A stretch of DNA of 64,000 nt from positions 310,001 to 374,000 of the forward strand of contig JALUTQ010000001.1 of the NCBI GenBank assembly GCA_032718865.1, written 5' to 3'. The DNA comes from Tilletia caries (lineage: Eukaryota; Basidiomycota; Exobasidiomycetes; Tilletiales; Tilletiaceae). A program made the translations under genes and the position numbers. Shown piece after piece: positions 12,184 to 22,917 of the stretch. Numbering within the stretch: the first letter of the stretch is position 1; every line of letters begins with the position of its first letter. A model generated the notes under the pieces. It ran no database searches and was not told the origin of the DNA. It saw nothing but the letters and a program-made list of their open reading frames with translations.

Positions 12184-13843
12184 TCATTTGACGTCGGCCT
12201 TGGGGACAATCTCCTCCTTGTATTGCACCAGTCTCTGTCAAAAGGGAGGGGAAGGTCAGCTTACAATCCCGAGCGCATTTACGACATTCGTCATCCAATT
12301 TGACTGACCATCAGGTTGCGCTGCACCATCACAATCGTCGTCTTGCCTATGGCGGGCAGGAACTGTGCGGCGCGGGACCGGACGTCCGGCTCAAAGTTCT
12401 TGTCCGAGCTGAAGTTGATGCAGGTCGCTCCTTCCTTTACCCATTCCGTCTTGACCTTGTACGAAGCCGAGGGAACGCCGGAGATGACGATGTCGGAAAT
12501 GGCAAGGCATTCCTGGTTTGAGAGAAGGAAAGTAAGTAAGTGGGGTGTAATGAGATCAGGGAAAACCTCATCACAAGGCAACTTCAGACACTCACTTGCA
12601 AGGTTTTGGAACAGGCCTTGATGGTGTGAGCCGATCGGAGACGACCCTCGGCAATCTTCTCCTGTGCAGCGATGACCGCTTTCGACCTCCTCCTCCGCTC
12701 TCCCTCAATATTCGCTCCCTCCGGCGCACCCAGCGCACCCGATTCCTCCTGTGAAACAGCCGCCGACTGCCTGCGCTCGTGCACCGCGCGCTTACTGAAC
12801 TCAAGAATGTTGTCGATGTCAACCGAGAACACCCGCGCGCCGTCGTTCGCAAGGAGCGCGGCCAGCGGACGACCGACGACTTCGGACCGGTTGATGACAG
12901 TCACCGTCTTGTGGGAGAGTCGGTCGCCATAGGGCAGATGACCGTCGTACATGCCCATGCTCTCCAGACACTTGACGATGGCGAGGGGAGTGCAGGGTAA
13001 GATGGACTTGGCGAAGCCCGGGGCGGCGTTGACCTCGGTGCCAAGCATCGGACTGGGCGAGGTCGGTTTTTGGACCGAGTTGTCCTCGAAGTAGCTCGGC
13101 GGAGGTTCGCTCATCGTTCCCGGTGCGCCGCCGAGCTGGGAAGGCAAGATCCAGCGCACGTTGTGGTACATGTTCCAGCAGTAGGAGAAGTGGAGACCCT
13201 CGACATCTTTGCGCGGGTCGACGATCTGCTGGAGGTAGGTGTCCTGTCGGCCGGTGAAGATGGGGTAGTAGACCATGATGCCGTCGACAGTCTCGTCTGC
13301 GTTGGCTGCGATGATCAGGTCCTCCACGTCGGCTGCGAGGGAGTAGTCCTCCTTGATGTCGTCTGCGCTCGGCAGTGCACTTCCGTTCTGCCCCACTGAT
13401 GCTGATGCTGAGGATGATGCTGAGGACTCCGGCTGGTCGTCCCATGTCTTCCAGATGTCAAACTGGACGCCGACATCCTTGCATGCCTTCTTTGTCCATT
13501 CTGCGTATGCGATGGAGGGCGGGTATGGTTTTGCGAGGATGCCGACGAGGCGTGGAGCGGGCTTGCTGAGCGTCTCGACGCGGTGTTTGATGAGGTCGCG
13601 TACCTCGTGGGAGAAGGGTGCTGCGATGTCGACGGCCTTGACGAGCTTGCCTGTGAGTGCGGGCTGCTGCGGTGCTGGTGCTGGTGGTGGTGCTGATGTC
13701 GACGCTGTGCTGTTCGCTGCCATCGCTGCCATCGCTGCCATCGCTGCCATCGCTGCCATCGCTGCTGTTCTTGATGAGGTCGCGGTCGTTGTTGATGAGC
13801 TCCAGCCAGCGCCGAGTCGAGCGAGCGAAAAAAGTTGATACAT
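12184..13843 (-). CDS. MTD1: NAD-dependent methylenetetrahydrofolate dehydrogenase
   Basis: Oxidises 5,10-methylene-THF to methenyl-THF with NAD, feeding one-carbon units to purine synthesis. Three exons (13843-12596, 12512-12309, 12234-12184) give 500 residues, against about 320 in yeast Mtd1. Conserved parts: LVGILAKPYPPSIAYAEWT, VDGIMVYYPIFTGRQD and QQIVDPRKDVEGLHF (about 190-217), NRSEVVGRPLAALLANDGA in the NAD fold (about 315-335), DIVISGVPS, and VMVQRNLMRLVQYKEE at the C-terminus. Extra length comes from a low-complexity N-terminus with an (Ala-Met) repeat and a Ser-rich insert. The first residues (MYQLFSLARLGAGW) are weakly amphipathic, so mitochondrial import is possible; initiation at one of the repeat Met codons would give a cytosolic form like yeast. 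The start codon is only 80 bp from the divergent MFAP1 gene. Confidence 0.95.
13721..13765. repeat. 9-bp tandem repeat, five copies
   Basis: Unit CATCGCTGC on the + strand, encoding repeated Ala-Ala-Met near the N-terminus of MTD1. Each copy adds an in-frame ATG, so copy-number change would alter the number of possible start codons without shifting frame. Confidence 0.9.
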
Positions 13844-13923
13844 AGGGACACTGCTCGGAGCCTTTCTTCACTTCTGGGAGCCGAGTCGGGAGCCGAACAC
13901 CTTCTCACTACACTCAGTCGCTG
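13844..13923. promoter_or_regulatory. 80-bp divergent promoter of MTD1 and MFAP1
   Basis: The whole distance between the two chosen start codons is 80 bp, so both genes must share one compact bidirectional promoter, unless the long MTD1 N-terminus is really 5' UTR. No TATA box is apparent. Confidence 0.5.
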
Positions 13924-16339
13924 ATGAGCAGCACGAGCTCGGAGTCGACAGCAACGAACACAGGGACGATGTCGAGCGCACGCACAGGTCAGAAGGGCGT
14001 CAGTCGCGGCGCAGTATCAAGACCCGTCGCACGCTACCGCCCAGGAAGACTGCCCGAGGGAGCCGACCTCGCCGCAGAAGCTGCCCTGCTCGACGACGAC
14101 GACGACGACGACGACGCCGGTGCGAACCAGGTCAAGAACGAGGACGTCGGACAGCACGCGTTCGTCGTCGGCGGTGGCAGCGGCGGCAGTGGTGGGAATG
14201 CACAGAGCATATCCTCCTTCGGTGCCGCTTCTTCTGGTCGTCGTCCTCCGGTCAAGGTCGAGCTCAGCCAGGTCCAGATTGGCAAGCAGAGCCGGCCACA
14301 GGGCTTCCAAAGCGACGAGTATGGTCAGTATCTTTCCCCCATTCCCACCCATCCCTCCCTCCTTTGACTTGCTCATATGGCTCCCCTCTTCCTACTTCAG
14401 AAACCGACACCGACGACGAGGCCACACCGTCCAAACCGACGTTCCGCAAGCCAGGCGTAGGAGGACCGGGCCCATCGACCACCAGCGCATCCAAGGTCAA
14501 GCAGGACGAAGAGTCGTCCCAATACGAGACCGACTCCGAAGAAGAGGAATCCGAAGACGAACCCGCTCCCATGCTCAAACCAGTTTTCGTCCCCAAGTGA
14601 GTCTTCTCCTTCGTAACATGGCGCATACAGCCACTTTCCGCCCCCACATCCTTCTATGGCTCACATCTCAAACTTTCTCCCTTTCCATATCATGTTGCTT
14701 TTTATAGGAGGTTACGGGGGACCGTGGCGGTGCAACAGGTCAAAGAGGAAGTCGATCCGAAAGAGGCGGAGGCGAAAGCTGTTAAGGCCGCCCAGATGCG
14801 TAAGAAAGAAAGCCACCTCCTCGCAGCAGAAACCATAAAGCGAGAACTTGCAGAAAGTCAGTCCAGCAAACCCCCCTTTCACCCTCTCTCAGCTTCGTTT
14901 CCTGCTAAGCAGAGAACATAACTGACCCATTGAAAATCGTTTATTACCCTCCTCCAGAGGAATTCGAAGAAAACCTACCAGACCTATCCGACACCGACGG
15001 CAAAGACCCCGAAGCCGAGTTCCAAGCCTGGCGTCTCCGCGAGCTGCACCGTATCAAACGCTCGCGTGAACTCGATGCCGAGCGCGAAGTGGAGCGGGAG
15101 GAGATCGAGCGCAGGAGGGCCATGCCGGAGGAACAGCGCTTGGCGGAGGATTTGGCACGGGCGAAGGAGAGTCGGGATGCGAAGTCGAAGGGACAGCAGG
15201 GGTTTATGCAGAAGTATTATCACAAGGGCGCCTTCTTCCAGGTTCGTCTTCTCTCTTTCTATCCTCTTTTTCCTTGCTTTTGCATACATTTGTGGAACTT
15301 CTGACTGAAACGCGTCTTCCCCCAATTATAGGACATGGACATCCTCAAAAAGCACGACTTCACCGAAGCCACCGAAGGCCACGTCGACGTCAACAACCTG
15401 CCCAAGCTCATGCAAGTCCGCGACTACGGCAAGAGATCAAGAAGCAAGTGGACGTGAGTTTTTCTTCTTACCTGGACGTTGGAATGTAATACCCACCCTT
15501 TCACTCACCGCCACCCCTTCTTTTTTGCATTCAGACATCTCGCCAACGAGGACACCTCCAAACCGCAAAAAGACGCCCGTTTCCAAGGTCTCAGCACAGC
15601 AACCACAGGCTCGGGCTCTGGTTCCGGCCCAGGCCCTTCCTCCTCCTCTCAAGCCTGCTTCGCCTGCGGCGGACCCCATCTCAAGCGCGACTGTCCCCAA
15701 GCAGGCGCTGGCGGCGGCGGGTCCAAAGATGGCACGACGACGACAGGTTCGAATCGAGCACCCTTGGGCGGTAGCAGTAGCAACAGCAGCAGCAGCGGGC
15801 CGAACGGACCTCCTCCCTCCTCCTCCTCCTCCCGCTGGAACGCTCCCCCTCCCCCCTCTTCCTCTCTTCCCCAACGCGAGCGCGAAGCAGCAGAAGAACG
15901 CGCCTACGATCCCCAAAGGCGCGAACGTAGGCCGAGTCCGCCGCGGCGGGATGTATTTGATGGGCCCGATCGCGAGTTTGAGCGCAGGAGGGAGGATCGG
16001 GTGGCGGGGAGGTCGTCCGGTGCTCGTGGTGATGGTGATGAGGCAGAACACAGAAGGGGAGGGATGGGGATGGGGATGGGGATGGGGATGGGGATGGGGA
16101 TGGGGATGGGGATGGGGATGGGGGATCGGCACTCTTCTTCGCGCTCGGAACGGCATCATCATAAGCACGACACGGACGAGCGGAGGGGTGGTGACACCCG
16201 TGCTGGACGCCCGGACAGGGATCGAGAGCAGGACCGGCATCGAGATCGAGACAGGGACAGGGACAGGGACGGGGATAGGGATAGGGACAGAAGATCCCGA
16301 GACGCCAGAGATGTGGACACCAACCGCAGCGCAAGGTGA
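13924..16339 (+). CDS. MFAP1: MFAP1-type spliceosome protein with zinc knuckle tail
   Basis: MFAP1 (Spp381-related) is a tri-snRNP/B-complex factor needed for pre-mRNA splicing in the nucleus. Six exons (13924-14323, 14401-14596, 14708-14856, 14958-15241, 15332-15453, 15535-16339) give 651 residues with consistent phases. Family parts seen: VARYRPGRLPE near the N-terminus, acidic SEEEESEDE followed by LKPVFVPKRLRGT, DTDGKDPEAEFQAWRLREL, FMQKYYHKGAFFQ, and the C-terminal hallmark SKWTHLANEDT. Normal MFAP1 ends soon after that motif. Here about 250 residues follow: a CX2CX3HX4C zinc knuckle (CFACGGPHLKRDC, about residue 424), a Ser-rich stretch, a (Gly-Met) repeat and an Arg-Asp dipeptide tail as in splicing factors. 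The tail shares one uninterrupted exon with the hallmark, so it is not an annotation join. Confidence 0.93.
16061..16126 (+). repeat. GGGGAT hexamer tandem repeat
   Basis: About ten copies of a 6-bp unit inside the last MFAP1 exon, translated as Gly-Met repeats. The G-runs on the coding strand could form a G-quadruplex in DNA or RNA. Confidence 0.9.
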
Positions 16340-16754
16340 CCAGCCAAACTAACTGTTCTGCCTGGCGACGACTCGATCATCAATTCAAGCTTCTCTTACA
16401 ACGGTGTGACCAAACGTGAGATAAGGAGATAGAGATAAATTTTTCAGATTCTTTTCATAGGAGAAGGAGAGACGGAGAAAAAGGAGTAGTAGAGAGTTAG
16501 AGGAAGCAGAGAGGTTTCCCTCCTTGATGGCAAAAGCGAAGGGGGACCTTTTGGGAATGTGGAAATCGTAAATGTGGGGGTTAAGAAGGGAGAACATGTC
16601 CACCGAGGGCCGAGGGGGCGTTGAGGAAGAAAGCGCGGTCGAAAGAAAAAGACAGGAGCCGCCGCCTTGATCATGTCTCGAATAAATCCACGAGGGAGGG
16701 GCGCGGGGCGCGGGGCGCACACAGGGAGTTGGAGGGGAAAAGAAGAGCGCTCCT
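16340..16754. other. Intergenic, tail-to-tail
   Basis: 3' flanks of MFAP1 (+) and FAT1 (-). No gene, RNA or repeat recognised apart from short purine-rich stretches. Confidence 0.5.
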
Positions 16755-19122
16755 TCAAAGCTTGACCTTGCCAGCAACGATGGCCTCGTAGTCCGCCCGG
16801 TCGAAGGGGATGTACGACTCCGAGCGAGGCGGCAGCCAATAAAGCAAGTCCGAGCCCGTCTTCGAATGATCAATCCCCTCGTTCCTGAGCTGCACCTTAA
16901 GCTGCTTCACCGTGCCCGTCTGCTCCATGTTCGGCACAACCCGCACAAAGAGCGGGACCGCGTACTTGGGCAGACTCTTGCGCGCGTGCGTCGCCAGCAA
17001 CTTCCAGTCAAGCGTCTTCACGCACTCCTCAGGGATCGCAGCACAGCCCGCGCGGCCGTCGTGCTCGGGCACCAGGACGCCGTACACGTTCGCCTCGGAG
17101 ACAATCTCACCGAGCGCGGCGGAGACCTCGGCCGTGGAGACGTTCTCGGATCGCCAGCGGAACGTGTCGCCGAGTCGGTCACCGAACCACATGAACCCGT
17201 CGGCGTCCTTGCGCATCAGGTCACCAGAGCGGAACCACGCGTCGCCCTTCTTGAAGACGTTTCCGAGAATCTTCTTTTCTGTTGCCGCCTTGTTGCCTGC
17301 GTAACCCTGGAAGTTGGAGATGGGAGTGCTGGTGTTGATTCGGCACAGGAACTCTCCGGGCTCGTCGGGTGCGCATTCGACACACATGCCCGTCTTGGGG
17401 TCGCGGTAGATGTCCTCGGTGATGGCATCGACCTGGACCACCTTGAAGTCTGGTCGGAAGGTGCTGCCAAGCGTACCGAAGCGACCGACGGCACCGGCAC
17501 CGAAGGGCCCGGTGTTGTAGTTGAGCACGGCACCGTTACCCTCTGAAGACGCGTAGAACTCGGAGATGATGGGGACGTTGAAGCGCTCGCGGAACTTTTG
17601 CCAGACATCGGGACGCATGCCGTTACCGTATGCCATTCGGACGTTGTGGTTCTTGTCATCCGCATGGGGAGGAACTGCCAGGAGATACCGGCAAATTTCA
17701 CCAATGTACTGGACGACGGTTGCCTTGGAGGCGCGCACCTCCTGCCAATAACGGGACGCGGAGAACTTGCGGCCGATGATGACGGTGGACTGAGAGTACC
17801 AGGACGCGGCGACACAGAGGAAACCGGCTGAAGAGTGGTACACAGGCATAGGGGTGTAGATGCGGTCCTTGGGGGTGAAGCCGTTGTAAGTTGCCCAGAT
17901 GATGGTGGCCATACCCATACGACCGTGGGAGCAGAGAGCGGCCTTGGGCAGACCGGTGGTACCAGAGGTGAAGATGAGAGCGGCGGGAGAGCTCTCGTTG
18001 ACGCCGGAGCGGTAGCTGTCGGGAACTTCGGCGGTGGACTGCTGGGCGAGCTCGGTGGGACCGAGGAAGATGGAGTTCGCGACGGCGCCGTTGAAGGTGG
18101 AGGGGACCTTCTCGGTGGGGTCAGGGATTCCGTCCTCGAAGCAGACGTAGGTGCGGACCCGGGATGTCTTGGCAAGGTCGGACTGGATCTCGGCGACGCT
18201 GTCCTGGAAGGCAGCCTCGTAGATGACGACTTCTGCCTCTGTGACATTGATGCAGTGGGCGAGACCCTTGCCGGTGAGGGAGTAGTTGATGAAACCGGGG
18301 ACAATGTTAGCGGACTGGCACGCGAGCCAGATGGTGGGGTATGCGACCGAGTTGGCCATGACAATGGCGACGCGAGCTGTCTCAGACGATATGTATGTGC
18401 GTGGTCAGAAACGAGGCGACTATGCTGTAAATGAGGTAAATGAAGCGAGGGTACTCACAGTTGGGCTTCAGACCGAGGCCGAGGAGGAAGTTGGCGACCC
18501 GACGCGACTCTGATAAGAGGAACGGAGAGGAATGGTCAGAATACAAGAACCTGCAAAATTTCGGCTGCAAAGCGGGAACAAGGATCTCCGGGAGAGAGAG
18601 AGAGGGAGAAAGCCAGGCGTGAGACGCGCCGGGAACGCTCGCGTAGTCGTACGGGCGTCAGATCAAGTGTATCAATATGTAGTAGGGTATCGCGATCACC
18701 AGGCTGCGCAGAACGTCCCGACCTCGGACGCGATCTTCCGATGCGACGAGGAAGGGAGACGCGCGCGTCCTTGCATATATCCGTTTCTTAGGTTTGTCTT
18801 CTTTCGTCCGCTGGGACTGTTTGACCGCGGAGGGGGGCGAGCGAGCGAGGGAAGAGAGAGAGAGAGACTCACCAAGGTCGACCTGCTTCCAGGTCCAGGA
18901 GCGACCCTCGTAGACGTAGGCGATGTCGTTGGGACGCTTAGCGACGGCATCCTTGAAGGAGTTCCAGAGCGAGACGCGACCGCGGACGCTGCGGAGCCTG
19001 TGGATGATGGTGGCCTTGTATGCGGCTCCACCGAGACGCCTGTCGGAGTAGATACCGAGCTTGGCATCGAGGTAGGCAAAGCCTGCGACGGAGATGGCCG
19101 CGTTGAGGAGGGTGCTGCTCAT
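16755..19122 (-). CDS. FAT1: Very-long-chain acyl-CoA synthetase / fatty acid transporter
   Basis: FATP/VLACS-family membrane enzyme that activates imported long and very long fatty acids to acyl-CoA (ATP + fatty acid + CoA). Three exons (19122-18873, 18509-18459, 18376-16755) give 640 residues; yeast Fat1 has 669. The AMP-binding P-loop TSGTTGLPK lies at about 234, the family motif YIGEICRYLL at about 325, and the FATP signature FGDRLGDTFRWRSENVS at about 497. A hydrophobic start (LLNAAISVAGFAYL) fits a membrane anchor. The C-terminus is KVKL, resembling a weak peroxisomal PTS1 (yeast Fat1 ends IKL). The second intron uses the acceptor ending at 18377; a closer AG would break the frame. Confidence 0.95.
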
Positions 19123-19975
19123 GATGGGGGAGGTGATGGGGGGGAGAGGGAGGTCGAGGTCGAGGTCGTGGTCGAGGTCGTGAGGAAGGGTGCGGACTGA
19201 GTAGCATGTGCAACTGACTGAATGCGCATCTCCTCACAGGGAAAGGGAGCCAGTGTTCTCCGCCACGTGGCTTTCCACCCACCCACTGCGGAGCCCCACC
19301 CTCCCACTCGGCCAACGATCTTCTCATCCCGCAAATAGATTTCCGTCCCACGTGCTTCCGTCGGCTATTCCCTCTCGCCCGTGAAAACCGCACCCGTCTC
19401 GAGCAAACGGTACGAAAGGTCGCAAACTCGCAAAGTCACCGCGCTTGCCCTTCACAACATAGGGGAGATGAACGCAGAATTGCTGAGAGGCTCGAATCAA
19501 AGGAACGAAGGCTCTTGCACCCGCACTGAAGCTCTTGACTCCTTGTCTGGCATGGAAAGGTTTGGGCCGAGACTCCGTAGAGTCTGGGCGAAGGCGGTGT
19601 GTATTCGAGCGAGCAGGGTGGGTGGGACAACCCAGAAACATCGAGCTCGGCGACACTATAAGCCGCCTGCGCCATACAGGAGAATAGAGGAAACGGGAAT
19701 GGAAACAGAGCACAGAACGAGAGACCGAGAGCAACGAGAAAGCCGAGCGAGAAATCCCTGATTGGCCTGATGAGAAAGGGCGGGTGGGTGGAAAAAGAAA
19801 AGAGAAGGCCAGACTGGGAGGAGAGGGAAGAGCTGTTGCGGGCGAGGTGCGTCGAGGTCGTGTGCTGCGAGCAGACTTTTTCGCGACGCGCTTCTCGTTG
19901 GGCAAGAGACTAACCGTTTCGGCTTCGACGGGTCTCCGGCAAGGAACGGTGTACACATACGTGGACCGCCCCTGC
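19123..19975. other. FAT1 promoter region
   Basis: About 850 bp between the FAT1 start and the stop of the secreted-protein gene, both on -. Contains a GAGGTCGAGGTCGTGGTCGAGGTC repeat-like tract at about 19150-19180 just upstream of FAT1. Short open frames here lack motifs. Confidence 0.45.
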
Positions 19976-21085
19976 TCAGTTGCAGTTGATGCCGCCCCCA
20001 GCTCCAACAGGACCAACCCCGATGTTGAACCCACCACCGATCCCTTTAGGTCCCACGGTGAAGCCCGCTCCCGCACCGACATTCGGACCCAAGTTGAGCC
20101 CAAACCCAATGTTGATGAGCTCCCCGTCCCGCCGGACTAGCTTCTCGCCGGACAGCACCTTGGTAAGAAGCGTCGAGTTCAGACCGGCCTCGGGCATCAG
20201 GTGCACGGAGTGGACGATGGACTCCGCCGGCGTCTTCACGTCCAGGTTGTCGAAAAGGCTTGAGTCCATCGAGCGAGAGATGATCACTAGGAGTTGAGAG
20301 AGCGCACCAATATCAATGATTCCTGGTCAGCTATGTTCCATCTTTTGCTCCGATTCGTCTCACTTATCGCTTTACTCACACATCGATGCCAGACCGTCCA
20401 TCACGCCCTGAAGTCCCAAAACCGACTTAGCATCCGCATGACCCCCAGCGACCAGTCCCTGGACGTGGTCAAACGCAGGCGAAGCCTGTCGCAGAAGAGA
20501 TGCCGTGTTCTCTTCCAGCTTATCCTTGCCGGCGTCGTCCTCGGCCCGCTTCGAAGAAGCTGCCTGGCTGTTGCTGCTGGCAGTGTCCGTAACCAATTGA
20601 GCCAACGCGGTCTTGATCGACGTCGTCACCCCATCCGTCATGCCCCCCAGCTGCGGAACAGCAGATACGTCCAGGCGGGCAATCTGCGCCAGTCCGTCCG
20701 TCACGTTCAACCCGAGGCTGAGGACGGCCGGCGAGTTTTGCGAAAAAGGGGGGGGAAGGAACAAGAGCAAGAGCAAGGTCAACTCCCGAATCTCATTCGG
20801 ATCTCGAAAAGGGGCTCGCTAACGGAGGGCAACATACCTGGCCACGACATCGGTCAACAGCTGCAGCGAGAGGTTGATACTGACGTTTCCAGCATGAACA
20901 CCCAGCCCAATCGTGCACCCACGACGCTGGAGGATCTCTACATCGCTCGCCTGAGTCGATGCCCGAGTAACCCGGGTCATCCGGTTCGTGTCCAGCGATC
21001 CATCAGGGCCGGCAGAAGCAGCCAGGACGGCTGGCACGGCTGCAAACAAGCAGGCGAGGGCTGCGATAGTCGGTTTGATCTGCAT
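19976..21085 (-). CDS. Putative secreted protein, unknown function
   Basis: Three exons (21085-20838, 20717-20380, 20286-19976) give 298 residues with consistent phases. Residues 1-22 form a clear signal peptide (basic MQIK, hydrophobic core, AVLA end), so the product enters the secretory pathway. The mature part has dibasic sites that a Kex2-type protease could cut (LQRRGC, SSKRAEDD), a helical middle with many Ala/Ser, and a Gly-rich tail (GFGLNLGPNVGAGAGF and similar) ending in INCN. Only a few Cys, so it is not a typical cysteine-rich effector. A cell-wall, surface or effector role is possible but unproven. The copia insertion begins 349 bp upstream of its start codon, inside its likely promoter. 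Confidence 0.75.
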
Positions 21086-21433
21086 GACTTCAGAAGCAAA
21101 AGAAGGGGGTGTGAAAAGGGGGTGTGTGAGGGCAATAGCTCGAGAAGAGGGGGTGGGCGTGGAAGAGGAAGAGAGGATGAGCTTTCAGCGCTCCCTTATA
21201 TACATATGCGTGGCGAGTTGGGGAGAAGATCAGTCGGCCAAGAACCTCATTTCAGCGCCAAAGCCCACAGGGGCTTCAGGCCCGCGGCTCTCACCCTCCC
21301 GACGATGAGGCGATGAGGCCCTCTTCTTGGGCCTTGGCCCCAGGCACGACCCTGCTCAGTGCTCACCTTATGCAAATCATGCGGGCTTAGCGCCCATCGA
21401 TTGGACCGAAGTTCCATCAACACAATTGGATGG
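21086..21433. other. Promoter of the secreted-protein gene up to the insertion
   Basis: Host sequence left of the nested insertion. TATATACATATG at about 21197 could be a TATA element, about 110 bp upstream of the secreted-protein ATG. The last five bases (21429-21433, GATGG) are the left copy of the copia target duplication. Confidence 0.5.
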
Positions 21434-21875
21434 TGTCGCAAAACAGGGAAAGGCTGCGGCTGCCTCTTCAATCTACTCACCAAAAGGAGTTGTAGATCGG
21501 AAAACGGTTGTGCAAGGAAGTGATGGTAAAAGGTGAGAAGTATGAGATGGTTCGATTGAAAGAGGGAATTAGACCGAGAGGAGGACCACTATTTGTAGAC
21601 AATCGAGACACCATAAGAGAGAGAGAGAGAACGCTTCGAGAAGGAGGACGTGAGGAACGCGAGAGGCATTTGGCGAGTATAAGAGAGAGGGAACTCCAGG
21701 GCGAATCAGGGGACGTAGGGGGTGAGTCAGGGAGGTGCCGAATGCGGGAAGGAGGGCCAGTTTGGGAACTGTGGGAATGGGAAAGGTGCTCGAGGTTGGG
21801 TGGATCGTGGTGGCAGGCGAGAGGAAGCGGTTTGCCATTCTTGGGAAAGGTGACCGAAAGCGGAGAGGTGGTGTT
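21434..21875 (-). repeat. 3' LTR, outer piece (442 bp)
   Basis: The distal part of the split 3' LTR, identical by eye to 43649-44090 and of the same length. It begins exactly at the LTR terminus TGTCGC, next to the GATGG target duplication. Confidence 0.9.
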
Positions 21876-22410
21876 TGGATTGGGGGGGATGGTGGTGGTA
21901 GGAAAGAAGGATAACTACATGATTTCACAACCAATAAACCGCACTCCCACTACCTCAGGCGACCGGAGTCACCAAAGGCAGTAGGTCTCAGCGCGGGTAC
22001 GGAGGAGTGTGCACGCAATCGCAGCACTGACCGAGGACCACGAAGGGCTCAACGAACGCCAGTGCTTGAAAGTTGCCGCAGTCTCCTTGTTCAAGGTCCC
22101 ATCCAACGTAATCACCAATGGCTGGAATGCCAGGGTAATAATGCCCGCATACTTCTTCCTCTTCTTCTCCGCCGCAGCCTCCATCTGTAGCTCAACCACC
22201 TTCTCCACCGCTGCCCGAAACCCATGCTCCTCCATCACCTCCTTGACCTCCCTCGATCGGTGCTTTGTCCGTGCGTCCTTTGAGTGAACCGAAATGCAGG
22301 TGAGGTCGTATTCCACCAGCCCGCCCGAGGGAGCAGCAGGACCAGACACGCGCATGTCGCTGCGGTGCTGACTTGCCCGCTCTTCGATGCGGGGCTCGAT
22401 GACCGCCGTT
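21876..22410 (-). mobile_element. 5'-truncated LINE (non-LTR retrotransposon) 3' end
   Basis: A 535-bp insertion in the copia 3' LTR. The - strand frame ending at 21969 encodes a basic-acidic stretch (MEEHGFRAAVEKVVELQME, KKRKKYA) and a tail VITLDGTLNKETAATFKHW..., resembling the C-terminus of fungal LINE reverse-transcriptase proteins. About 90 bp of 3' UTR follow, without a clear poly-A. The first base after the LTR is inside coding sequence, as for incomplete target-primed reverse transcription. GTT on each side (21873-21875, 22408-22410) may be a 3-bp target duplication. The family call rests on the C-terminal pattern only. Confidence 0.55.
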
Positions 22411-22421
22411 GGCCGTCAAAT
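22411..22421 (-). repeat. 3' LTR, middle piece (11 bp)
   Basis: GGCCGTCAAAT, with GTT before it, equals 44088-44101 of the intact LTR (14 bp in all). These are the bases missing between the other two LTR pieces. It separates the LINE insertion from the Helitron-like insertion. Confidence 0.75.
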
Positions 22422-22433
22422 TCCCCAGTCTCT
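22421..22433 (+). repeat. Left terminal repeat of the Helitron-like element
   Basis: TTCCCCAGTCTCT, inverted copy at 38522-38534. Together with the following TTAGAGATTGGGG it forms an 11-bp stem (one G-T pair) with a 2-nt loop at the extreme left end. Confidence 0.65.
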
Positions 22434-22917
22434 TTAGAGATTGGGGTTACTGGAACCAGTTTTCTTACGGCCGTAAGCGTCTGAACCAACATCAATAGAA
22501 AAAATATTTTCCCTCCCAAGGAAAGACGTCCTGGAGGTCAGAACGACTAGGGTCCAAATCCTGAACTCTTTCAGGCTGCAGATGTACAGCTCATCAGGTT
22601 GTGTGGTTGGTGCTGTGGAAGCTGTTTCTGACTTTTTCTGCTTATGTAATCACACAAACTTAACTCCGCTCACCAAACACGGGGTAGGTGCCGGGAAAAC
22701 GATGTCGAATACCAGGACAGGAGATGCTAGTGCAGAGAACAGGAGCTGTCCATGAACCAGACAGGAGATGGCGCAGAACGGGGCAAGTGGTGGTCAAGTA
22801 GTCAATGAATCGAGCAGCTCAAAGTTCAAACGTCAAAACACCAACAGCTCATCAGCATCACCACCAGGCATCAAGCATTCAGGATCCATAACAGACCAAT
22901 CTGCAAAGACAAGCATC
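22434..22917. other. Non-coding left part of the Helitron-like element
   Basis: No gene, domain or repeat recognised apart from the terminal hairpin. Moderately AT-richer than the flanking genes. Confidence 0.4.

Noticed and set aside
21508..21984. A 158-residue ORF repeated almost identically at 43723-44103, looking like a conserved gene pair
   Set aside because: Both copies lie inside copies of the copia LTR. Identity reflects LTR duplication, and the C-terminus of the first reads into the LINE fragment.
22411..22440. The 14-bp match GTTGGCCGTCAAAT as chance similarity
   Set aside because: I first dismissed it, but it supplies exactly the bases missing between the two other LTR pieces and sits at both insertion borders, so it is kept as LTR sequence.
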